Below, one piece after another: positions 1-10,464 of a stretch of DNA of 64,000 bases. This stretch comes from Chlamydoabsidia padenii (Eukaryota > Mucoromycota > Mucoromycetes > Mucorales > Cunninghamellaceae). The first letter of the stretch is position 1; the number at the start of each line of letters is the position of its first letter. Under the pieces are notes generated by a model. The model saw only the letters and a list, made by a program, of their open reading frames with translations, was not told the DNA's origin and did no database searches. The translations under genes and the position numbers were made by a program. The stretch is from assembly GCA_025330725.1 (NCBI GenBank), contig JAIWND010000006.1:806001-870000 (forward strand), given 5' to 3'.

Positions 1-1330
1 ATTCCGTGTTTTGGTACATTTTGGATTCTGTGGTGTTCTGAACGATGATGGATCAGGAATTGATATACATCATGTAATGCGACTATTACTGATTGCCGAA
101 ATCACCAAAACTGTCATCGCTTTAATGCAAGGTCTAACTGGTAGTGAACAACTAGATGATGTTCGTGTGGTGGATAGCCTCCGTCAAGTATTGGAAAACG
201 ATGGATGTAATACTGGGGCTTCGATAACAACAACCGTTCGACAACTTGCGGAAAAGGTGATGCAATATTTGGGTGTCCCCTCGAGCTTTGTGAACGACTT
301 CTTCCAACAAATCAATGAAAAGCTGCTGGTGACTTTAATCCGAACATTTACTCTGCCTTTCTTGCGCAAGTGTCTGTTATTAATGGTGGTGCACTATGGT
401 TTTGTCCCTCAGCCTCCCGAAGAGACAAATGATGCGGAGATGGACAGCGATGATGGACATAAAAACACGACTTTGAAAGAATATGACCATTTACTCTCTA
501 TCTTGCGATTACCTGAACTCGATCAACTATTATCATTGGCACCCTTTGAACAGCATATCCTGGAAAAATGGTGTCAACATTATCGCAAGCATTCTCTTAA
601 CAATCAATCAACAGATGGCTCATCTTCTGGCGAATCATCAACCGTAAAAGGGTCAGGTCAGACTCCAGAGTATGCTCGATTAGTCCAACTTCATCTCAAT
701 CTGCCAACTCCCTTCTCAATGGTATCTCTTCCTTATCGCATGGATCACTTGTTTGATGAAAGCTCAAGACGGGTCTGTCGGAACTGCAAAACTGTGCCTG
801 AAGATCCAGCTCTTTGTTTAATGTGTGGAACCTTTGTTTGTGCAAAACGGTATTGCTGTACCGATGATGGGCGTGGTGAGTGCAACACTCACATGCGAAC
901 GTAAGTAGGAAGGAAAAAAAAAAAAGATACTGGACCGGGAACACCTACTAATATGCTTTTAATTTTAGTTGTGGTGGTGAAATTGGCATATACATGGTGA
1001 TCAAAGAATGCTTTATTCTGTTTTTGCACGACAATGGTGGCACTATCATGAATGCGCCTTACTTGGATGCACACGGTGAAGTGGATTTATTCTTAAAGTA
1101 AGTATGAAAATGAGTCAATCATGTCGAACCAAATACTCACCTTTATCTCTCTCTCTCTCTCTTTTTTATTGTTTATTTTTTTTATTACTATTAGACGTGG
1201 GGCGCCGCAATATCTCAACAACAAACGATATGAACAACTGCGTCAAATGTGGTTATCACATTCTATTCCTGCCTTTGTACGAAGACGCATGGAAGTCTCT
1301 TATAACTATCAACTATGGGAAAGCTGGTAA
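1..1330 (+). CDS. UBR1: UBR1-type N-recognin E3 ubiquitin ligase, C-terminal part (5' truncated by window edge)
   Basis: Only the last three exons are inside the window: 1-900, 969-1097 and 1195-1330. They join in one frame and end at TAA 1328-1330. The frame is open to base 2, so the true start lies upstream. Family knowledge: UBR1 ligases recognise N-degrons with an N-terminal UBR box, carry a RING, and end in a Cys-rich helical cap (UBR/PRT6 C-terminal domain). What is visible is this cap: a cluster CRNC...CLMCG...CAKRYCC near visible residues 255-285, then a Cys-Gly-Gly-Glu turn and FLHDNGG. The end, SYNYQLWESW, is also typical. UBR box and RING are outside the window, so UBR1 versus a UBR2/UBR3-like paralogue cannot be decided. 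Possible polyadenylation signal AATAAA near 1519. Confidence 0.88.
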
Positions 1331-2072
1331 ACGGCACGATCATAACAACACACTGTATTATTAGTTATCCCATTTATTTGTAGCCCTTTCCCCTACATAC
1401 ATTCTGCTATATACTTCTTTGACCCACCTTTTTAGATCTACCCCCATCTAGTCTGCTTACAATTGTACACAAATATGTTTATTCACTTTTTTACTTATAT
1501 TTATCATTTTATACACATCAATAAACTTTGCTGAACTAAAAAAAAAAAAATTAAATAGACTTGCCTATGTAAACGACATAAATGGTTTCCGCCTGATAAT
1601 GACAACAATAATGTCTTTATGAGCCTTATGAATAATGCCTGTCTATTTTTTGAAACGTCGCTTAAACATTCATGAATTATGTTTGTCTACAAATGCAAAT
1701 ATGGCAATCATAGCTCGTCAAGTATTGTCAGTTGTACTTTTAGTTCTTCTGCATCAAAACTTTTAGCTCCCACCTACCAATAAAGCAAATACAAGTATAT
1801 TTCATCATACTGGAAGAGTAATTATGATGCATGAAGTGACCATATATAGGCTGACAAGCTTTTAAAAGACACATACACACACTGATTCGAACTTTTAAAA
1901 CGACAGCCCCACCAAAAAAAAGGGCATGGTCGGAGTTTAACATCAAATCAATGCATGAATCACATTAAGGATGGATTTTAATCAAGTATATTTTATTACA
2001 AGTGAGGTAAAACACAAAGCTAGATAATACACAATACAGTGAAACTAATATAAAATGTAAATAAAGACTATT
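1331..2072. other. Intergenic region, convergent gene ends
   Basis: Holds the UBR1 3' UTR (AATAAA near 1519, then an A tract at 1538-1550). No coding exon could be supported on either strand. TGCATGAA occurs at about 1828 and 1952. Confidence 0.6.
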
Positions 2073-3036
2073 CTAAAGAGTATTTAAGCTGAGCACTTGG
2101 TTGGAGGTGTCATTCACACCAGCACAAGATTCTTCAATGGCACAAGAGTTATATGGTTTCGGAGAGTCATTCCGTAATTAGCACCAGCAGATGTCAAAGT
2201 GGTAAACATCCAACCAATAATACCCACCATGTCTTTTAATTGTTTTCCACCAAAGAGAGAATAACTATGTTCCGTAGCACATCCCCCCCACCAATTGTAG
2301 ACTGTCGATCACCCCATCAACACATGGACTTCAGAGTCATAGAGAATCAATTACGCCTGCTTCTGCTGATGTGATGGTAAGTATAGAGTCGAGTCGATTT
2401 CGAGGATGCGCCGTAATGATTTCCAACTGTCTTTGATACTGCACAATTATCAGTGCAACCTCAATGACAAGTACAATCACAAAGAGTCCTATAAAACGAG
2501 TAGTAAGAGTTTTAGTATATTGTTATGGTCTCTGACCAAACAATCCTTTTTAGTTAAACTGTACCTGTAAATCACCTTGTTTCCACATTTCATTCGTTCC
2601 AGCATGGTAATCATAGAAGATCTAATCCACTACTTCAAATCCACAATCAATGATATTGGCAAAGGTAAACAAACTGGGCCTATACAAAAACAACAGTTGG
2701 TTAACACATCATATTATCATTCACCGATTTTCCCCCCCCTTACCTTATCTTGCAATACAACCGTTCGAGAAGAAGCCACCGAAGTTACAACCTAAGACCT
2801 TATACTATAGTTTGTTGATATAAATCCAGGCAAGAGTATTTAATCTATTGAATAGACAAAAATTATTGTTCAGAGGTGAGTCATTGTCGTTTTGCCAGGT
2901 TAGATTACGATTATCTTACCTATAAAAGGAAGAGACAACCGCGACGCTGAAATCAAAGGTGTAAAGAGGAATCCGTGTTGACCTCGTCGTAGCTATACTT
3001 GAATATATTCACTTTAGCAGGGTTCTTCAGTGGCAT
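2073..3036 (-). pseudogene. Decayed multi-exon membrane-protein gene (locus C)
   Basis: Read on the minus strand, several exon-like blocks with coding texture follow each other with splice-like borders, but stops and frame changes interrupt them. From the 5' end: MPLKNPAKVNIFKYSYDE (start at 3036) running into a TGA; a block with TFANIIDCGFEVVD, a TAG, then IFYDYHAGTNEMWKQGDLQ; a hydrophobic segment FVIVLVIEVALIIVQYQRQ near 2500-2440; then NWWGGCATEHSYSLFGG and a second hydrophobic segment KDMVGIIGWMFTTLTSAG near 2290-2180. A one-base frame change leads into a Cys-containing tail ending at TAG 2073. The hydrophobic helix, WW-Cys loop, hydrophobic helix order resembles a tetraspanin-type protein, but this is a weak call. 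Related to loci A (35490-36110) and B (54890-55770). Confidence 0.5.
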
Positions 3037-3834
3037 CTACTTGATAAAAACAGGTGAGTAGTCAGTTAAACGAAGAAGCAGTTATCGTTCTTACCTTTGA
3101 TCAAAGATTGATGTAAAGTAGTCTACAATTCGACAAGAATTAGCAATCATCAGTAGGCATGTGTTATAACTAATTAAACAAGAAGTGTTAATCAGTTAAA
3201 GTAAGACAGACCAGTAGCATACTTACGTTGAAGTCAAGTGGATTAAGGTATAGCTAATGTGGAAGGTGCGAGTGGAAAAAAGAAGAGGGGAAAGATTTTT
3301 TTAAAAAAAAAAAAAAAGCCATTCCATTCTTTGTTTTCAATCCCCGCGTGCATGAGTCCACTTTGGAGACCTTAATAGCCAGATGATTTGCCCCAAATTC
3401 ATTTCAGACCAATCGATCCAGTCATCTTCTTGTTTTCTAACGGTGTCGTATTCGTGACACAAGAAGGGCATGAAGGATCACCTTTGAAAGAAAAAATATG
3501 GAGTGGGATTTAAACCCCGCATTGCATATCATCAATCATACAATGAGGCCAAGTTATGGGTTTTATTAGAAGGTTTATGACGGTTATAGATGACATGCAC
3601 CATAATAAAAAGTCAACACTTGCTTTTACAACATATTATATATAAACACTGCATGAACAAGACTACTTGAATGTGGATTCTTTGTTCTTGCTTCGAGGCG
3701 GGATGCGAAAGCAAATACCAACGATGAGCCCTATATAATTCAAAACCCGCCATCAAATAATGGCGCTTCGATTTTTTTTTTTTTTTTTTTTTTTTTTTCG
3801 TTTGGATATTGAACGCGGCTCTCTTTCCCATATA
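3037..3834. promoter_or_regulatory. Intergenic region and TFB2 promoter
   Basis: Contains splice-like minus-strand remnants at 3090-3260 that may belong to the decayed upstream locus. A T tract of about 30 bases lies at 3769-3798. Motif A, ATTCAAAACCCGCC, is at 3738-3751, about 85 bases before the TFB2 ATG. A second copy in opposite orientation (GGGATTTAAACCCCGC) is near 3506. TGCATGAA is at 3650-3657. Confidence 0.5.
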
Positions 3835-6207
3835 ATGTCGGCAGACAATTTCAAGACCAACATTTATGAATATCTTGAAACACTACCTAAATATACCTTC
3901 TTGCGACTTTTCCAAAAGCCTGCCACATGCTTAGCCATCTTCAGGTAATAAATAAAAATATAAAAAAGGACCCTAATAACGAATCCACAATAATCAACAT
4001 CTCCCTTCCCACCTGGAAGTAAACCATAAAGATTCTTTTAACGCTGATCCTTCTTTTTATATATCAATTTACTGTTTTAGGTTGCTGCCTACCATTGGTC
4101 GTCAAATTACCATGTCCTTATTATATGTTGAAACGCCTATATCCACTCAAGATCTACAATACTGGGTGAACAAAGATGGACAACGGTAAGGCAGAACAAA
4201 CAGGCTGAACAGATCAAACAATATGGAATGGGTAAAATATGGATGAAACCTCTTTTGGTTCCATCCATTGACTTACTTGAACGTGATATATTAACTTGAT
4301 GATTTTATGTAGGAAGCTCTCTGAGGCACTATTGAAACTCTCAAGGCTGCGTATACTAGAAGAAAACGGTGACTTTCTAGTGATGAATGATACCTTTCGT
4401 TTGGAATTCCAGAATGCTTTGACTGGAGGGTAAGTACACACACAAACACACACATAAGAAAAAGGGAGTGGGTTCAAGATTGACCAAGTTATTTGATTAT
4501 AATGTAGTGGCACCCAGCAATCTTTTGGACAACCTTGCTCGACTCCTGACAAACACAGTGTGGATATCGGCTTCCTGGATCAGTATGCAACACAACAATG
4601 GGAAGCTATCTTACATTACATGGTGGGTACCTCGTTGACAAAAAAACCTAGTGGTGGGGTTTTAAATCTTTTGGAACGAAGTAAACTGATGCAAGCTAGG
4701 TAAGTGGGATACTGTCAAAGTTAATACTTATTAACATCTCTCTTTTTAATCTCTCATAATAGTAACCATGAATCCAATCTACAAATCACAAACAAAGGAT
4801 TCCAATTCTTACTACAAGACGTCAATACACAAGTTTGGGCATTCTTGCTTCAGTACCTGGATATGGCGGAAGTAAGTCTCAGTAATAATTGAAACATGAA
4901 ATATGAACATACTAATACCCCCTCCTTTTTTTTTTGTATCTTTATAGGTGCTGCAAATGGATCTTGTAGAAGTACTGAACTTTTTATTCCAATTGGGGTC
5001 ATCTGAATTGGGGGAAGTAAGTCAATTTATTGTAGTAATATGCCTATATATTAACAACTAATCAATGATGTTTTTATGATTTAGAACTATTCTGTAGAAC
5101 CTTTGACGTTAACACAACAACAAATGTTGGAAGATTTACGAGATTATGGGATTGTATATCAACGAAAGGTAAAGGTGGATGGATGGAAAAAGTGGGAATG
5201 ATAACTAACGTTTAACTATAATTATTTAATAGCGCGGGTCTCGACGATACTATCCAACACGATTGGCGACAACTCTTACATCAGGGAATGCTGCTGTTGC
5301 TGGATCATCCTTGAAGAAAACCCAAAACAAAGATCATGCTTCTAATGTACCATCAAACTCTACGGGCAGTAAAATAGACACCGAGGAAGAAGAAGAACAA
5401 GGCTTTGTGATATTGGAAACCAACTATCGTGTTTATGCATATACAGGTAATGAAAATGATGCGGGTGGAAAGCTCAGGTAGATGAACTAACGAGATTTGA
5501 ATTACTTTATAGATTCGCCTCTTCAGATCGCAGTGTTGAATCTCTTTGTGCAATTGCAATCTCGGTTTAGGAACATGGTGGCAGGTGTGATTACTCGAGA
5601 TAGTGTTAGAAATGCATTGATTAAAGGTATCACAGCGGATCAGGTAATGAAATCAATAATAAATGCGATCAAGTAACTAACAACTTCTCAAATAGATCAT
5701 CTCTTACTTGCAATCACATGCCCATCCCCAAATGCGGAAAAGGGTAAGTGAAATCGGGGATAGGGGGGCATTAATTAATCCATATTGCTTTCTTTTATAG
5801 GTACCAATATTACCGTTGACTGTAGTGGATCAAGTACGCTTATGGGAGATGGAACGAAACCGACTCAAATCGACACCAGGTAACCTAAAAGATTCAAATC
5901 AGGTTAGGAGACAGCTCTTGACACTCACCCGGTTTATATCTTATCATTTGTTTAGCATATCTATACCATGAATTCAATGTGCAAAACGACTTTGATGCTG
6001 CAGAAAAGCACGCAAAAGACATTGGTGTCTTGTTATGGTCTAATCCTGAAAAACGATCCATGGTTATCACACAAACGTAAGTTATCTTCCTCGACAAATA
6101 TACTATCCACAGTATTATCTACTGAAGTACTTTTTATTTATTATTCTAGTGGTCATGAAAGTGTCAAAGGCTATGTCAAACGAAGATTACAATCGAATGG
6201 AAGGTAG
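3835..6207 (+). CDS. TFB2: TFIIH core subunit Tfb2 (p52)
   Basis: Thirteen exons: 3835-3944, 4081-4185, 4313-4429, 4508-4699, 4763-4871, 4948-5016, 5085-5168, 5233-5446, 5513-5643, 5696-5743, 5801-5879, 5956-6076, 6150-6207. They give one frame of 478 aa, close to yeast Tfb2 and human p52. Tfb2 is a structural subunit of the TFIIH core. It binds Tfb5 and stimulates the XPB/Ssl2 ATPase in RNA polymerase II initiation and nucleotide excision repair. Support includes the N-terminal start [29 protein letters not shown], the QDLQYWVN region, the block [18 protein letters not shown], and the C-terminal Tfb5-binding region [21 protein letters not shown] Ser/Thr-rich acidic loop (about residues 285-320) is poorly conserved, as expected. 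The upstream in-frame ATG at 3760 would translate a poly-T tract and is rejected. Confidence 0.95.
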
Positions 6208-6812
6208 AATGACTTGTGTTTAAATCTAGTGTGTAGTTTAATGTTGTTTAGATAATCCATTTGTTTGTTATTAGATTAATAGCTTGTTTCTTATTAATAA
6301 AATGTATATATAAATTATTACTAATGTTGTTATAACTACCAATTGTTTGATCTGCCAGATCATAAAATGAGTCTGTACGAGCATGTCTTCTCCGAGGTGC
6401 GCCGAAATAATTTGATTCAGGTGCCGAATTCATATAACAGTACAGGGCGCCGAAACAGTTTGACTCAGGTGCCGAATTCATATAACAGCACTGGGCGCCG
6501 AAATAATTTAATCACTTTGTAACGCCATGGTGTCTTTTAAAGCGGTTATTCAAATCTTTGATTCGTATGCATGAAGGGCAGGCACAAGCGGGGTGTGAAT
6601 TTGACACTGCGCCATTGGTGAGCGGATTTTCGGATAACCCACTGGCGGATTCTCGGATTCCTTTCTTTTTCTGAATCTTCAACCTTTTTCCCTCCTGCCA
6701 AGACAATCACAATTGGAAGAATGTCTAGGACTTTAAAAGGTATAAAAAGGACCACTAATTAAAACAATGTCCACTTTCTTTTTAAACTTAACCACTTTAT
6801 TCTTACAAACCA
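6208..6812. other. Intergenic region with a 48-bp tandem repeat and promoter of the PB1 gene
   Basis: No gene supported. Contains the tandem repeat listed separately, TGCATGAA at 6568-6575, and a TATA-like TATAAAAAG near 6741, about 70 bases before the next ATG. Confidence 0.6.
6397..6510. repeat. 48-bp direct tandem repeat, about 2.3 copies
   Basis: The core GCGCCGAAA recurs at 6399, 6447 and 6495, an exact period of 48 bases, with few substitutions between copies. Each unit also carries GGTGCCGAATTCATATAACA. The period is a multiple of three, and on the minus strand the array is open as a 16-residue repeat (MNSAPESN...FGA). No gene context supports translation. Confidence 0.85.
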
Positions 6813-8306
6813 ATGTCTTCAACACTTACTTTTATTGTCTTGTCCAATGGTCAGGACTATCAATTCGAACTTACCAAGGAACTTTGTATTTGGGATGTCT
6901 TTTGTGAATCACTACTGAACACTTTACTTCAACAAGGTGCCACTACTACCTCAACAACACCTCTTTATTATTTGGACAGGAACAACATCAGCCATACCAT
7001 AACGGGGGATTCCGACTTTGCGAAGGTGATAATGGAAGCAAATAATATGGGTACCAATGTTATTCGACTCTACCAAGATAGGAATTATGGTGGAACAGCT
7101 ACATCAAAGGGGGAGTGGGTGTTTGCTCCTGAAGAAGAAACGACTGCGCAAAATGGAATCGATCCATCCTCCTCAACCTCTATTGATGGTACTCCCTTCT
7201 CGACTGCTTTTGAACAACTTGGTCAGCTCATTCACAAACATCGTGCTCTGATCGAATCAAACCCTCATCTTCGTATCCTTATTGGTCGATTTGCTTCTTC
7301 TCTTGCGACAACACCTGATGCGGACATGTTATCTCGATTGGATCAATATTTGGATACTTATAACAACAACAATGATGATGGAAATACTGATGGAAATGGT
7401 CATGGTAAAGACAAGGATTGTCGTCGTGGTCGTTGTGGTCGTCATCAGCAATACAAAAATGAATTGAACGACCGTCGTGAATTTATCGCCACTATCCCTG
7501 AAGAACTCTCTGAATTCCTCTTGTCAACAGCTTTCAGTCGTCGTCTTCGCCATCGTCACCACGGTTCGGATACAGCTGATCAACACCCTTGGATGGATCA
7601 TCATCATCATCATCGACATGGTCCTCATCCTGGATTCTTACCCAACTTCTTTGGTGGAGGAAAGCACAAACATCATCATCATCATCACGAACATCATCAT
7701 CCTCCATTTTACCCAGCCTTTGGTCCAAGTGCCAGCCGAAATGTGGATCCTACTAGTCCCGATTTAACAACACCTTACAATTCTCATCAATTTGGTTCCG
7801 GTGGTCCTCCTTTCCCTTACTTTGGATTTGGCGGTCGTCCTGGTGGGTGTCCTATGATGTACTCTAGACCTGATAAATGTTGGAAAAAAGCATGGAAGGA
7901 ACAACGACGACAACAGCATTATCATCATCATGGTGGCATGACAAGTACTGAATCATCTTCCAGCGATAATAGTGATGGCAGCAGCACGACTAGTAACAGC
8001 GACAACGATGAAAAGAAAACAGATCGAAAGGAAGCAGAATCAAGACATCGTCAACATCGCAAGCTTTGGAAATCATTCGAAAAAGAACATCGACGACGAT
8101 ATGGTCACCATGGAGGACCATATGGCCATCATGGTCATCATCAACATCATCGCTTCCACGGTCCACCTACGACTTCTTTTGCTGATCATCGTCATGGCTT
8201 CCATGGTCCACCTATGTTTCCCTCTGCTGTCCGTCCTTTCCCACACCCTGGCCATATTGAAGAATCCTTTGGCCAAATGCATCTCGGTGATCACAAGAAA
8301 CAATAG
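6813..8306 (+). CDS. PB1-domain protein with long His-rich, low-complexity tail
   Basis: Intronless ORF of 497 aa starting MSSTLTFIVLSNGQDYQFEL. Residues about 5-90 look like a PB1 domain: two beta strands, a helix, YYLDRNNISHTITGDSDFAKVI in the position of the acidic OPCA-type segment, then an NVIRLY strand. PB1 domains mediate protein-protein heterodimerisation. A short helical region follows (about 125-180, including LIESNPHLRILIGRFASSLATTPDADMLSRLDQYL). The rest is rich in His, Gly, Pro and Asp, with runs of five and six His near residues 260-300 and further His-rich stretches at about 370-380 and 430-490. Metal binding by the His tracts is possible but unproven. I do not recognise an orthologue with a known role. 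Codon use is ordinary and the gene is not obviously foreign. Confidence 0.8.
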   Translation: MSSTLTFIVLSNGQDYQFELTKELCIWDVFCESLLNTLLQQGATTTSTTPLYYLDRNNISHTITGDSDFAKVIMEANNMGTNVIRLYQDRNYGGTATSKGEWVFAPEEETTAQNGIDPSSSTSIDGTPFSTAFEQLGQLIHKHRALIESNPHLRILIGRFASSLATTPDADMLSRLDQYLDTYNNNNDDGNTDGNGHGKDKDCRRGRCGRHQQYKNELNDRREFIATIPEELSEFLLSTAFSRRLRHRHHGSDTADQHPWMDHHHHHRHGPHPGFLPNFFGGGKHKHHHHHHEHHHPPFYPAFGPSASRNVDPTSPDLTTPYNSHQFGSGGPPFPYFGFGGRPGGCPMMYSRPDKCWKKAWKEQRRQQHYHHHGGMTSTESSSSDNSDGSSTTSNSDNDEKKTDRKEAESRHRQHRKLWKSFEKEHRRRYGHHGGPYGHHGHHQHHRFHGPPTTSFADHRHGFHGPPMFPSAVRPFPHPGHIEESFGQMHLGDHKKQ

Positions 8307-8632
8307 TTTATTATGATTTATGGTATAGTTAGCTAGTTATAGTTTAGTTTTTTAGTTTTTTAGTTTTTCAGTTTTTTAGTTTTTTAGTTACATTCAAAAT
8401 AATAAAATACATAAAAAAAAAGGTTGGTTTACCGGCCATTAAAAAAAAATTAACGTTTATTGATATTTGCATGAACTGGACTCTGCCAGATTATTTACAT
8501 TCCGCCTCTTTTTAAGCCAATCACAATGTTCGTGACTAACCCGCTATTTAAAAACTAAAGGGGCATTCCTTTTTTCTTCTTTCTCTTTCGCTTCTAGATA
8601 TATATATATAAAAAGGGGGAAACACCGGCAAG
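8307..8632. promoter_or_regulatory. 3' UTR of the PB1 gene and THR1 promoter
   Basis: A run of TTTTTTAGTT-type decamers occupies about 8338-8390. Polyadenylation signals AATAAAAT are near 8400. TGCATGAA is at 8468-8475 and ATTCCGCC at about 8499. A short (TA)n tract lies at 8598-8609, just upstream of the THR1 ATG. Confidence 0.5.
8338..8390. repeat. Short decamer tandem array (TTTTTTAGTT type)
   Basis: Five to six near-identical T-rich units ending in AGTT follow one another directly after the stop codon of the PB1 gene. Confidence 0.75.
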
Positions 8633-9797
8633 ATGACTGACGTTCCACATCTTCGACACTTCCGTATCTCTTCACCATGCTCAACAGCAAACATTGGTCC
8701 TGGTTTCGATGTCCTTGGCATATCATTATCATTGTATTTGACTCTGGATGTCAAGGTGGGTGGCAACAACCAAGCATTCGAAATGACTTATTCGGGGGAA
8801 GGAGCCCAGGAAGTGCCATTAACCCCAGAAGACAACATGATCACCAAAGCTGCTCTTTACGTTCTTTCCACCCATGGGATTCAGCAATTACCACGACCTC
8901 TTCACATTCATGTCAACAATCCGATTCCTCTCGGCCGCGGTTTAGGCTCTTCTGGTGCAGCAGTGGTGGCAGGTATTCTTCTCGGCAATGCACTGGGTCA
9001 ATTGGATTTGTCACGGGATCGACTACTCGACTACTGCTTGATGATCGAACGACATCCGGATAATGTGGCGGCCGCTTTAATGGGAGGTTTTGTTGCTTCC
9101 TATCTTTGTGAAGATATGCCGGAATTGGAAAGTTTGCTTGAAATCACTCCCACCAAGGTCTCTCGTCATCCTCCTATTGGTATTGGTCATTATCTACGCC
9201 TCCCTTGGAACAAGGATATCAAGTGTATTGCTATTGTACCTCAATTCAAGGTGGCTACGGCTGAAGCGCGATCGGTTTTACCAACTTCTTATCAACGACG
9301 GGATGTGGTAAGTAAATTCAGAAGGGGAGGAGTATGTATATTACTAAATCGAAACTCTTTCTCTGTTTTTTTTTTTTTTGTTAGATCTTTAACTTCCAAC
9401 GATTAGCTGTATTGACAGCCGCTCTTGGTCAATCTCCTCCTGATGCTAGCCTTATTTATAACGCCATGCAAGACAAGATTCATCAACCTTATCGCAAAAC
9501 TTTGGTAAGATATTCACACATACATATATAAAGGGAAACCGAGCTTACGATTATACTCTACAATGATAGATTCCTGGATTGCCTGAAATATTATCAACAA
9601 TCACGCCTAAAAAGTATGACGGGTTATTGGGTATCTGTTTATCAGGTGCTGGACCTACGATTCTAGCTTTGGCTACCAAGAACTTTGATACCATCGCCAA
9701 GGCAGCTCAAGCCATCTTTAAGGATCATGGCATCGAAGATAGTTTTTACAGAGTATTGGATGTGGTGGAGGATGGATCGACGTGTATAGATTTGTAG
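8633..9797 (+). CDS. THR1: Homoserine kinase
   Basis: Three exons (8633-9307, 9385-9504, 9570-9797) give 340 aa, the usual length. A GHMP-family cytosolic kinase that phosphorylates L-homoserine to O-phosphohomoserine in threonine biosynthesis. Visible marks: N-terminal PCSTANIGPGFDVLG substrate motif (about residues 14-28), the ATP-binding loop NPIPLGRGLGSSGAAVVAG (about 93-111), IERHPDNVAAALMGGF, and the third GHMP motif LSGAGPTILAL near the C-terminus. Intron positions are clean GT-AG with phase 0. No unusual residues in the motifs were noted. Confidence 0.97.
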
Positions 9798-10464
9798 ATA
9801 GTATAGACTTTTTATATGAGGACATAATAAAAATAAACTTTTACCCCTCAGTACACTATGTTGGCTTTGCTTATATGTTTTTATGATTGACTACTATATC
9901 TAGAAGATTAAACACATTGTTTGTGTGTGGGTGTGGAAGTGGGTGCGTTAGATTTCGCCAGGGCGGTCTGCGTTTTAATTTATACCTCTTGCATGGATTT
10001 TCGAGGTTTCAAATGCCGCCATCTCTCCTTGAGAGGGAAGGATACCGGCTGTCAACGGTAATTTGAAAAAAAAAAAAAAAATCAAGTTGGTCTATGCTTG
10101 ATCGATGAGTCCCTAGCGCTAGTCTATGGAACTCCCCACCCCCCCTTGTCGCCCTATGGCCCAAATATATGTTATAATGTATAGCTACCAGTATCATGAA
10201 GAGGGATTGGGGTTAACGGCATTAATATATGCATGTCTGGTGAGTTATCTGCTCTTTGATATGGTGTGGTCTAATAGCAAATCATGACAATGACCAGTTT
10301 TGGTTTAGAAAGTGTATATCAAATACATATGTTGATATAATTGAATTAAAAGTGTGACATAAAAAAACAGTTGTTTATTGATTGATTAAGGATGAATACC
10401 TATCTAAACTAAAACAAGAATAAACTATATAGCTAAGCAAATGGGGATATTGTCAGTTGTCGAT
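9798..10464. other. Intergenic region between convergent genes
   Basis: Holds the 3' UTRs of THR1 (AATAAAAATAAA near 9825) and the transhydrogenase gene. A motif A-like box (GTTTCAAATGCCGCC) lies at about 10006-10020 with TGCATGG 25 bases before it, although no gene start is near. No ORF is supported. Confidence 0.55.

Noticed and set aside
2577..2795. Plus-strand ORF in locus C starting MVIIEDLIHYFKS and ending in GGCAAAGGTAAAC
   Set aside because: It superficially resembles the locus A exon end, but the minus strand of the same stretch has stronger protein-like content; treated as chance.
3760..3834. Earlier ATG for TFB2
   Set aside because: It would translate a poly-T tract as nine Phe and a sequence not seen in the family; ATG 3835 gives the conserved N-terminus.
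7534..8303. Several long alternative-frame ORFs inside the PB1/His-rich gene
   Set aside because: They are shadows of the repetitive CAT/CAC codons; poly-Asp and poly-Ile translations are artefacts.
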